Shown here: positions 15,001-21,727 of the stretch, in pieces
How the letters are laid out: every line of letters begins with the position of its first letter
Position numbering within the stretch: position 1 is the stretch's first letter
DNA from: Mytilus trossulus
Taxonomy: Eukaryota > Mollusca > Bivalvia > Mytilida > Mytilidae
Length of the DNA: 64,000 bases
Direction: 5' to 3'
NCBI RefSeq assembly: GCF_036588685.1
Contig: NC_086375.1
Location: 44,547,270-44,611,269 of the forward strand
Notes under the pieces: model-generated
Told to the model about the DNA's origin: nothing
Seen by the model: the letters and a program-made list of their open reading frames with translations, nothing else
The model's database searches: none
Position numbers and translations under genes: made by a program

Positions 15001-16996
15001 AAGTCAATTTCTGTATGATGATAATCAAAATCCAAGATGTCAGAAAATCAACACAAAAGTGTAACATAGGTTGCTTTAAATCAAATGTATAGGAACATGA
15101 AAACTTACATGAGCTTCAGAATAATGTTCCATTTGTGAGACAGGTGAGTAATCTTCCTTTGTCTTATGTTGCTCTGAAATCCTACCACGGTCTACTTTGT
15201 TTCCTCCTTTATTCACTGGCACACCACCATATCTACTTTGTCCATCTGTAGGACCAATATTACCTCTAGATACTGATACACTATTATCTCTACTCTGGCC
15301 CTGTACAGCCTGTCTAGTATTCCTGTTTGCTGGAAAAGAATCTCCAACTTTGTTCAAACTCTCAGTTGACTGCCCACTACCCATTCTCACATTTCCTTTA
15401 GCTTTAACAGGTAGTTGGGAAGTCTTTTCCTGTGCTCTTCCCTTTGGTTCCTCTCTTACCAATCTAGATTTTGCATGCTGGGCAAGAACTTCCCTTTTCT
15501 GTGCTCCTTTTTCCAAGTAGGATTGTTGATCTCTGTTTCCTTGCCCTTTTGCATAATTCCATGGTTTTTTATCGACAGGCTTTCCCTCTGGTTTGTTGCT
15601 TGCTGCCATTTGAGACCTACTTGTGTCCTTCATCTGTACATCATGTGTTGGATTGGTCATTGCCTGTCCTCTTCCACCACTGGTTGCATGCTGATTTACT
15701 ACTGCTGACATTTGAGCCATGTTCTGTACTTGTTGGTTCCTATTGACTGGTACCTTATTTTGATGAGGGTTATAAACTCTATCCTGACCTGAGTGAATAC
15801 TGGCAGTATTTGCTTCATGATTCTGTTGTGAAGAAAGAAACCTTTGGGTTTGTGGCTCATCAAGGTCAATTAGTTTCTGGCTGAATCCTCCACTCTGATT
15901 TAAACTATCTGGAGTTATAGGACTATGACCAAACTGATTTTGTTGTGGAACTGACACAAATATTTCTCTCGTTTCAAACAGCTGTGAATGCTGTAGACTT
16001 GGACTTATACTGTGATGGTGGGGAGACTGTCCATGACTTGGTGAATACTTTGGTGACCTTCTATCCCCACCAAATGTTGGAATAGATTGTTGTGGTGAAT
16101 TTCTAACCACTTTCTGTTGTCCTTGTGTTTGGTAATTATCTCTAAATGGAGAAATATCTGTTTCATTAAGTGTTTGTTGAGTAAGTTCAAAGTTTTCATG
16201 TGTGCTTTCATAGTTTACGTTCTGAGAGACTTTTGGTCTCATTTGTTGTCTTGACAAGGACGGAGATTTCATACCTGAATCAAAATGTTCTTCTTGATAA
16301 TTATTAAGATCATGTAAAGGGGAGAAAATAACCTTACTATCCAGTTCCTCTTCTGGCTCACTTTGATTTGGGGAAGTTTTCAACTCATAAAAATTTCCAT
16401 CAGGCGAGTCATTACGATTCATTCCTGAATTTTCAATAAACTGTTCTCTTGTGATCATTGAAATACTTCTGCTATTATGATCAGGTGTTGATGCAGATCT
16501 ATTGATTCCTCTTGGCAGAATAACATCAGTCATAGCAGTTTCATCAAGAGAAGAGAAATCTAGCTGTTTGATTGGACGAAATACCACTGATTCACTATCA
16601 CCAGCTACAAAACCAGAGCTCTGTGAAAACATTGGGCTTCCATCTGGACGGGATCGCTGATATGCTGCATTATTTCCTGTTTGCTCTTGTTGGTTATTAC
16701 CTATTTGAATGAGCTCTTCATCTCTAAGCATACTTTCATTTTGAGAATTCAATCCATCACCTTTACTCATAAATGACTGTCCTGGGAAATCGCTAGGGTC
16801 CATGTCTTCAAAATTTTGCCCAAGAAATTGAGAATTTGGCTCTAAATATCTTTGAAAGTCAACTGCATTCTCCTCATCTATATAATGTTGTTGATCATTC
16901 TCATATGGTTCATCCTGGCCTGTTTGTTGCAAGCCATGTATTAAACGGTTAGTTAGTTCCTGGTTAAATTGGCCTTCCATCTTTGACCATCAGTAG
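1..16996 (-). CDS. CNTROB: Centrobin (centrosomal protein), 18 exons, 3' end beyond window
   Basis: Centrobin is a daughter-centriole coiled-coil protein needed for centriole duplication and elongation; it binds tubulin. Start ATG is at 16980-16978; a splice acceptor 16 bp upstream (exon edge 16996) implies a non-coding first exon. Coding exons: 15109-16980, 14639-14732, 14212-14296, 12944-13106, 12520-12555, 12003-12083, 11198-11314, 10770-10868, 10142-10297, 9756-9848, 7170-7283, 6454-6549, 5956-6152, 5565-5630, 5045-5132, 2253-2494, 798-1720, 1-38. All join in phase, giving 1520 codons so far. Recognition rests on segments that match vertebrate centrobin from memory: MEDVRSQLKNML, the block RRKHCEQQIQ followed by QQQLAVAVSTD and DIMIEQLDK then VLEGW, and LQQMMQSQWNEALSLL near the end of the coiled coil. 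Order: long disordered N-terminus (residues 1-624), coiled coil (about 720-1100), disordered Gln/His/Ser-rich C-terminus. It is longer than the roughly 900-residue human protein, mainly through the low-complexity ends. Confidence 0.88.
39..797. other. CNTROB intron between last two visible exons, with dispersed repeat
   Basis: This non-coding stretch lies between exon 1-38 and exon 798-1720. Positions 430-743 hold a reverse-strand fragment of a dispersed bivalve repeat (family B here), ending with the complement of AGATGTGGTATGATTGCCAA. The rest is AT-rich with homopolymer runs and shows no further signal. Confidence 0.6.
798..1720 (-). CDS. CNTROB: CNTROB penultimate visible exon with 9-residue repeats
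   Basis: The exon starts after a TTTTTTCAG acceptor (edge 1720) and ends at CCAG|GTAAAT (edge 798), leaving one codon base. The next exon (1-38) begins with two bases that complete an Asp codon and stay open in that frame only, which supports the splice over readthrough to the stop near 742. It encodes a Gln/His/Ser-rich tail containing nine consecutive 9-residue units of the type HHQGNVSQG. Confidence 0.82.
1294..1536 (-). repeat. 27-bp coding minisatellite, exactly nine units
   Basis: The 243 bp here divide into nine 27-bp units, each encoding a 9-residue variant of HHQGNVSQG (YHQGNISQG at the 5' end of the gene sense, YPEGNDSEG at the 3' end). The central units are nearly identical and the outer ones diverged, the usual pattern of minisatellite growth from the centre. 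The length is a multiple of three, so copy-number change would not break the frame. Confidence 0.9.
2757..4907. mobile_element. Non-autonomous DNA element with TACGACCGCA inverted ends
   Basis: The left end carries TTAATACGACCGCAG (about 2775-2789) and the right end its inverse TGCGGTCGTATAA (4892-4904). Inside are a run of about 37-bp units built on TTGCTATTGCACAATACTG (about 3360-3585), then two or more units of roughly 240 bp built on GACCAACTTGAAAACTGGGC (3606-4130), then three units of roughly 200 bp built on TTATTTGGGCCC (4130-4800). No ORF encodes a transposase. A related copy lies at 30890-32250. It fills most of the CNTROB intron between exons 2253-2494 and 5045-5132. Confidence 0.65.
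3360..3585. repeat. Short tandem units, period about 37 bp
   Basis: About six imperfect units of the type TTTCTTGCTATTGCACAATA follow one another inside the element at 2757-4907. Spacing varies by a few bases. Short inverted words (TTGCACAATATTGTGCAA, 3392-3409) make local hairpins possible. Confidence 0.7.
7893..9490. repeat. Satellite core, about ten 166-bp monomers
   Basis: The landmark GGCGGCCATCTTGGATGATG recurs about every 166 bp. Monomers are roughly 95% alike. Stretch 8400-8733 is nearly the same as 8899-9231, a shift of about 498 bp or three monomers, so a trimer was recently duplicated. Monomers stay open for about 62 codons in one frame, but this is a by-product of repetition. Spacers are not unique, so it is not a CRISPR array. 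Confidence 0.9.
9516..9563. repeat. GAC/GGAC microsatellite
   Basis: A run of GACGAC and GGACGAC words separates the satellite core from the right terminal hairpin of the pearl-like element. Such a microsatellite beside the tandem core is typical of that element type. Confidence 0.85.
11735..11961 (-). repeat. Diverged dispersed repeat, family B
   Basis: On the minus strand this begins with AGATGTGGTATGATCGCTAA and continues with diverged family B sequence. It lies in the CNTROB intron between exons 11198-11314 and 12003-12083. Confidence 0.6.
13107..14211. other. CNTROB intron 3, SINE plus unassigned AT-rich DNA
   Basis: Apart from the SINE at 13867-14100, positions 13200-13850 are non-coding with long A and T runs. 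A GC-richer patch with several CG dinucleotides (13741-13800) may be the edge of an older repeat. No second end of such a repeat could be fixed. Confidence 0.5.
13867..14100 (-). mobile_element. tRNA-derived SINE with target-site duplication
   Basis: Read on the minus strand, the head has an A box (TGGCCGAGTGGTC) and a B box (GAGTTCAAACC) at tRNA spacing, with the long variable-arm layout of a tRNA-Leu/Ser type. The tail has GCCGCCACGAAATAGCC and ends near AACACCAAAAATC, a tail type I recall from mollusc SINEs. Direct repeats of 15 bp with one mismatch flank it (13852-13866 and 14101-14115, CAATT[G/A]GAATTAGAT), showing insertion by target-primed reverse transcription. It lies in CNTROB intron 3. 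Confidence 0.85.
15109..16996 (-). CDS. CNTROB: CNTROB first coding exon (disordered N-terminus)
   Basis: A single 1872-nt coding exon encodes residues 1-624, rich in Gln, Ser, Asn and Pro with no hydrophobic segment or recognisable domain. It ends at a CAT|GTAAGT donor at 15109, so the readthrough tail VSFHVPIHLI is intronic. The exon opens with a TTTTTCAG acceptor directly before the 16-nt leader. Such a giant low-complexity exon is absent from short vertebrate centrobins, so it is probably a lineage-specific expansion. This is the best-supported single exon of the gene. Confidence 0.85.
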
Positions 16997-17758
16997 CTGA
17001 AAAATAAAATAAAAATTGTGTCAAACTTTGTGTACTACTTATACCTTAAAATTAAATATATTTTTAGTATGGGGGTCAGCATATTTTTTTTACAGTTCAC
17101 CTTAGCTTTCATATTTTATTAAATTCATAACAATAAAAACTACACTGAATTCATTTTTATTCCTTATAAATATATATTTTTCATATTATTCCACTTAGGA
17201 CAGATCAACATGAATGCAATGTTGACATCACTAACGCCTGACAACTATAGTATGTCTAGGATAGCTTTTTCTTGCTTTTGCAAAGAACACAATGCACACT
17301 TGAAAAAACTAATCTCTGTTCCAAGCACTTGCTTCAGGCAATAGTGGAGGCAAAATAAGGTTTGAGACCCATAACAATGCTTTAAACAAGAGCCTGTGAT
17401 CTCTGTACTTCCAATTCTACACGTATTTTAAAGTAACACTACAAGTTAAACCTTGTAGCTTTTGAAATTGGTGCCACTTGAATACCATGAAGATTTGATG
17501 TCTTACAACAATCGGTTTTCCTATGAGGTCTCAGAGATTTACTATTGTAACAGGGATCTCCATGACCTGTTTTATGATGGAGGCCTGCCATATTTAAAAT
17601 ATTAATCGCCACTGTCAAAGATCCCTGCCATTGTTCAATAATTATTATCTTCCTCCATCGTCAAATGATACACCGTTATTACACACCATTGTCAAAATTT
17701 GTTTTTGTTATTCTAGCAGCAGCCATTTTTGTAAGCAATTATAATCAGAGGTTTCCAA
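16997..17758. other. Upstream of CNTROB coding exon: no gene seen
   Basis: This stretch lies between the acceptor of the first CNTROB coding exon and the composite transposon. It should be part of a 5'-UTR intron. I see no coding sequence, clear promoter or repeat boundary in it. Confidence 0.5.
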
Positions 17759-17767
17759 GTGAAATAT
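17759..17767. repeat. Left 9-bp target-site duplication
   Basis: GTGAAATAT, identical to 21719-21727, each 15 nt from the outermost CGCCCTG motif of its terminus. Confidence 0.75.
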
Positions 17768-17956
17768 GAATCCGTGTCCCTCCGCCCTGATTTCGGTTCG
17801 CCCTAGTTACTGTTCGCCCTAGTTCAGTTTCCCCCTGAGATCGTTCGTCCTGATTTTTATTTTTTATTATAGTGTTGTGTTGTGTGTATTTCATGTATTT
17901 AATTGAATATGTTGAAGTCAGTCTATAATTTCGCCAAATATTTACAATGTATTATG

Positions 17957-18075
17957 CAGGGTTGGTAAAAACCCGGGTTTTATGAGTATTGCCCAGCCCA
18001 GTGGGAAATACTGGAAAAACCCGGTTTTTACTGGGTTTTAGTGGGTAATACTGGGTAATATAAAATACTTGTCTA
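17957..18075. mobile_element. hAT-like terminal fragment
   Basis: CAGGGTTGGTAAAAACCC (17958-17975) has the CAG-type start of hAT termini and is followed by several internal copies of AAACCCGG/ACTGGG words. No matching opposite end was found, so this is a fragment or solo end inside the larger element, left of the integrase ORF. Confidence 0.45.
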
Positions 18076-18586
18076 AATTTTAAAGAGGATTCAGTGATAA
18101 TCACAAATATAATACTTTTAATAAGATATTTATACCCTATTTTGTTTGTCTAGCATTTGTCTAGACCATGTAGACTGGCAAACTGTAAATATAAAGCAAA
18201 ACATTTTTTTCTTTCAAATAAATATAACTCCTAATTTAAGAATTTTAAAACAATTACTTAATTGTAAGAAAAAATACATTTAAGTAATGTCACTTATATT
18301 TAATTAGTAATTATTCAGATTAGAACACAGATTTGTTTATGTAACAATAATCAGCCCTTATAATTGATTATTCTATAAGTTTTATTGGCATGACCCCTTA
18401 GGGTGTTTATTTAGCAATATGAATGTATCACAAATAAAATTAACAAGTCACTTAAAATAAAATGCATGTTTCAAAGTTTGAATTATTTAAATAATGTTTG
18501 GTTACTGTCACTTTGGTAATTAAAAAGGTATCTTTAAATGTACAAATCTTCTGTTCTGCCTACATATAGAATTAATAGAGAAGAGA

Positions 18587-19462
18587 ATGAAATTGATATT
18601 TCAATTAAGTGCTTTGTGTAGCCAAAACAAAAAGGCTACTCGCCCAAACCGTCACCCTATGGTGAAACATCACGCCGGGGCACCAATGGAAAGGGTTCAT
18701 CTAGATTTTGTGGGGCCCCTCCCAAAAACAGAACGAGGAAATGAACATATCCTCATGATGATCGATCAGTTTACCAAATGGGTGGAATGTGTCCCTCTCC
18801 CCGCCCAGGGCGCAGAACTAACAGCCCGTACGGCAGTGAATGAGTTCTTCTCCCGTTTCGGAAGTCCCTTTCAGGTATTCACTGATCAGGGGAGGAACTT
18901 TGAATCCCATCTGTTTAAAGCCATGTGTGACCTGCTTCAAATACACAAAAGTAGAACCACCCCATACCGCCCCTCCTCCAATGGTCAAGTAGAGCGTTGC
19001 AATCGAACGCTGATGGCTTCAGTGCGGTGCTTTGTGGGAAAAAATCAAAAGTCCTGGGATCTATTCCTTCCGCAATTAGCTGGTGCGTTCCGTGCTTCAG
19101 TCAGTAGAAGCACCGGGTTTACTCCTAATCATCTCATGTTGGGCAGAGTCAATCAACCTGCTGAGTTGATGTTCAGGGGGCCACAGGGGGAGGAAATTCA
19201 GGATAGAGAAAAATATGTTTCAGACTCAGAGGAGGCCATCCAAGGGGCACACGAGCTGGCCAGGGCCAATCTAAAAACGGCACAAGAACGCCTCAAAAGG
19301 GATTACGATCTCAAGGTGGTAGTCAAAAGGTTTAAGGTGGGGGATCTAGTGTATCAATTGGACACGGCCACCATCAAGGGAAAATGTCGGAAACTGACAC
19401 CATCTTGGAAGGGCCCTGGGGTGGTGGTGGAAAGTCTCACTCCATATCGAGGTGTTCCGTGA
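18587..19462 (+). CDS. Ty3/gypsy-type integrase, 5'-truncated
   Basis: This is the integrase core of an LTR retrotransposon, which in a full element inserts cDNA into the host genome. The catalytic triad is intact: D40 (VHLDFVGPL), D100 (VFTDQGRNFES) and E136 (SNGQVERCN), with 35 residues between the second Asp and Glu (DDX35E). The N-terminal HHCC zinc domain is cut: only its last part (LCSQNKKATRP) survives, and the first ten or so residues come from non-element sequence. Gag, protease, reverse transcriptase and RNase H are absent upstream. The C-terminal chromatin-binding region is interrupted by a frame change at about 19445, and the frame ends at 19462. The start ATG is therefore arbitrary and activity is doubtful. 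Confidence 0.85.
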   Translation: MKLIFQLSALCSQNKKATRPNRHPMVKHHAGAPMERVHLDFVGPLPKTERGNEHILMMIDQFTKWVECVPLPAQGAELTARTAVNEFFSRFGSPFQVFTDQGRNFESHLFKAMCDLLQIHKSRTTPYRPSSNGQVERCNRTLMASVRCFVGKNQKSWDLFLPQLAGAFRASVSRSTGFTPNHLMLGRVNQPAELMFRGPQGEEIQDREKYVSDSEEAIQGAHELARANLKTAQERLKRDYDLKVVVKRFKVGDLVYQLDTATIKGKCRKLTPSWKGPGVVVESLTPYRGVP

Positions 19463-20975
19463 CCTGGTAGTCTCCTACCCAGGGTTAGCCCGGGTGCGCC
19501 TCACATCGCTGAGCACACTCTTCAGGGCCCTGGGGGGGGCTGCTGTTGGGGACCCCATCCATTGGGTGATAAGCCAGCTGGAGACTGTGGGGCTGACTCC
19601 AGAGGACTTGACCGCTGAGTGGGGAGCCATGGCAGCAGTGTGCCAATTGGCGCGGTGGGAGGTTCCGCGAACCTTCACGCTGTCGCCAATAAACTCACCT
19701 GCAGTCCTTATGCATTGGAGGGCGCAGGTGGAGTTGATGGCTCTACTACAGGAACATCAGCGTCAGGCCTTTCTGGGGAAGGTTAACCTCAGCTCCAGTG
19801 AGCCGTCCCAGGCGAGCTCCTCTAGTGAGCAGGGGAGTCCACCAGCCAAGGCAGGAGTTTTAAGCAGGCTGGGGGCTCCGGTTTGCACACAGGGGACTCC
19901 CAGGCCCATGGGGCAGGTTGGGGCGTTTAGTTCCACGGGGCCCTCTCCCAGGTCCATTCCCTCCCTCATGTCCCTCCCCACCCGGCCTGTACCCTCCCTC
20001 ATGTCTCTTCCACGTCCTGGTCCCAGCAGGTCACTTCCGAGTCTAGGGTCAAGAGGCTCATCCTCATCTGTGGGGGCACAGGGATCAAAGTACCCGGGGA
20101 ATCCCTCAGGGAGTAGGGGAGTGGAGTCTCAATTGTGCAGGGATCTTCCGGAGGCTTTTGACAGCCATATGCATCTGGATAGGTCCCTGACCAAGATGGG
20201 GCTGCCTTCTCGGACATCTCTGGGTGATTTCCTAAGGGTGCGGTTGGACCCTGTCCCTGTGGATCCAGTCAAGCTGGCTGGAGGGGTTGCAGTTTTCTGT
20301 GACCCGAAGACTTGGCCCAGTGTGCCTTTGAGGCTGGAGCCAGGGTGGGTTGGAGCAGTGGGAATCCACCCAAAGAGTGCTGGGCAGTTTGAGGACGCCG
20401 CTCAGCACCAGTTCCACCAACTGGTGTCTCACCCGAGTGTGTCCGCCCTTGGAGAGGTGGGAGTGGATTTCACTGTGGAGGAAAAACTACACGCCCGGCA
20501 GATATCGACCTTGCGATGGGCACTCCAGTCCTGCCGCTTTGACCAGCCTGTGGTCCTGCACATTAGGGGTGGCAGACTGGATAGGGTTCACGCCCGAGCC
20601 CATCGCGAGGTCTTAGAGGTTCTGAAGAGTGTGGTTGTTAATCCGCTACAGCTGATTCATCTCCACTGTTTCCAGGGGGGGATTGCTCAGGTGCGGGAGT
20701 GGCAGGACTCATACCGCAATGCTTTCTTCGGGTTTGGTATGGGTGTCAGGTCCTTTAACTCTGAGCAGAAGGAGGCCTTGAGGTCGGTGCCCCCATACAG
20801 GATTCTCTTGGAGAGTGATGCCCCTTACTTCCCCCCACCGAATGCACGGCATGGCCACCCTCATTACCTTTATGAGATGGCAAAGGTGGTGGGGACAGTG
20901 AGGGCAGACTCACCGAGGGAAATTGTACGGGTGGCCCACCTCAATGGTAGCCGTCTGTACGGAGTTAACCCGTAG
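19452..20975 (+). CDS. TatD-family metal-dependent hydrolase ORF downstream of integrase
   Basis: TatD proteins are TIM-barrel, metal-dependent nucleases. Numbered from the GTG at 19452, all expected metal ligands are present: HxH at H239/H241 (DSHMHLD), E335 (GEVGVD), H370 (VLHIRG), H405 (HLHCFQGG) and D456 (LLESDAPYF); GIHP at 304-307 is also typical. Residues 1-110 are an unrecognised, mostly helical segment (HWVISQLETVGLTPEDLTAEW). Residues 111-228 are a Ser/Pro/Gly-rich linker. The frame is open for 507 codons, is GC-rich, and overlaps the integrase frame by about 70 nt in the +1 register without an ATG at its head; the first ATG is at about 19629. It may have been the 3' part of a longer pol ORF, split by an indel or joined by frameshifting. 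It is not a normal host TATDN gene because it lacks introns and lies between integrase and LTR. Confidence 0.8.
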   Translation: MFRDLVVSYPGLARVRLTSLSTLFRALGGAAVGDPIHWVISQLETVGLTPEDLTAEWGAMAAVCQLARWEVPRTFTLSPINSPAVLMHWRAQVELMALLQEHQRQAFLGKVNLSSSEPSQASSSSEQGSPPAKAGVLSRLGAPVCTQGTPRPMGQVGAFSSTGPSPRSIPSLMSLPTRPVPSLMSLPRPGPSRSLPSLGSRGSSSSVGAQGSKYPGNPSGSRGVESQLCRDLPEAFDSHMHLDRSLTKMGLPSRTSLGDFLRVRLDPVPVDPVKLAGGVAVFCDPKTWPSVPLRLEPGWVGAVGIHPKSAGQFEDAAQHQFHQLVSHPSVSALGEVGVDFTVEEKLHARQISTLRWALQSCRFDQPVVLHIRGGRLDRVHARAHREVLEVLKSVVVNPLQLIHLHCFQGGIAQVREWQDSYRNAFFGFGMGVRSFNSEQKEALRSVPPYRILLESDAPYFPPPNARHGHPHYLYEMAKVVGTVRADSPREIVRVAHLNGSRLYGVNP

Positions 20976-21382
20976 GTGGGCAACTCCCAATACATGTACA
21001 TAGCAACAGAAAGGCCAGTTGGCCAGTTACAATTGTTAGATAAAATAGTTATAGCCAGTTGGCTTCCAGTAAATGAATTTACAGCCCGTTGGCTCCTAAA
21101 TTAACCATAGTTATAGCCAGTTGGCTCTTAGTAATGAGTTTGAGGGCCCGTTGGCCAAAAGGGAAGGATGTATATATGCCTAATCCTGGGGGGTGTGTCA
21201 TGGGGATCCCGAGGGTGAGGGGAATGGGGGGTGACCAACTGTAGTTCAGTCTCCATAGGGCATGGGTGGGGGCGGGTCTACTGTGTTTCTGATCCTGTTT
21301 TTAGTATATTCCCTACTGATTTCCCTAGCATGATCTTTTGTTTTTACCCGGGGTTACTCCTTTTGTACAAAGTTGGGGGGAG
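20976..21382 (+). repeat. Retroelement 3' non-coding region with GCC(A/C)GTTGGC units
   Basis: After the TatD stop, the words AGCCAGTTGGCT and GCCCGTTGGC recur about six times (21013-21161), in two units of about 65 bp. The region ends in the purine-rich tract AGTTGGGGGGAG (21371-21382), a likely polypurine tract priming plus-strand synthesis just before the LTR. Confidence 0.65.
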
Positions 21383-21582
21383 TGTAGTACCTCAGGGTCA
21401 TTGGTGGTGCTCCACATTGGAGGCAGATCCGGAAGACGAGAGAGCCTCGTTTCGGATCTGCCGGCAGTCGTAAACTAGAGCCAGAAGAACCCAAAAGCTG
21501 ATCTAGCCGACCCAGAGATATAAATACCAGAAAGTCGTAGTTTTGCTTGCAAGTAACCACGGTAAGTTTAGAGAAACTTACA
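21383..21582 (+). repeat. Probable 3' LTR (about 200 bp)
   Basis: It begins TGTAG right after the polypurine tract and can be closed at CTTACA, giving TG...CA ends. It contains a TATA box (TATAAATA, 21519-21526) and an internal inverted pair CAGATCCG/CGGATCTG (21423-21461) suited to a transcript hairpin. No 5' partner LTR exists in the window, in line with the 5' truncation. The 3' boundary is inferred. Confidence 0.6.
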
Positions 21583-21718
21583 TGTATATATTTCTTTTTT
21601 TAATGTAACATATACATATCATAAATGAAAATAGGGCGAACGGATCACCAGGGGCAAACAAACTCAGTGCGAACTAACCTAGGGCGAACATGAAATCAGG
21701 GCGTACGATCCCGATAAT

Positions 21719-21727
21719 GTGAAATAT
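21719..21727. repeat. Right 9-bp target-site duplication
   Basis: GTGAAATAT, matching 17759-17767 in direct orientation at the mirrored distance from the terminus. Confidence 0.75.

Larger units (their letters stand above)
17768..21718 (+). mobile_element. 3.95 kb inverted-terminus element carrying integrase and TatD ORFs
   Basis: Both ends carry inverted arrays of a 15-17 bp motif (GTTCGCCCTAGTT type, five copies per end; left 17783-17860, right 21627-21703). Exactly 15 nt outside the outermost motif on each side lies the same 9-bp word GTGAAATAT (17759-17767 and 21719-21727), a perfect target-site duplication. Nine-base duplications with long inverted termini are characteristic of Mutator-like (MULE) DNA elements. 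There is no MULE transposase. The cargo is a 5'-truncated Ty3/gypsy segment (integrase, TatD ORF, LTR). The cargo genes are clearly GC-rich against AT-rich surroundings, so they have a separate recent history. A gene-capturing (Pack-MULE-like) insertion is the simplest reading; retroelement nesting in an older MITE is the alternative. Confidence 0.72.

Noticed and set aside
15197-15746. Plus-strand frames of 91-107 codons
   Set aside because: They are antisense to the large CNTROB exon, mutually overlapping, and without splice support.
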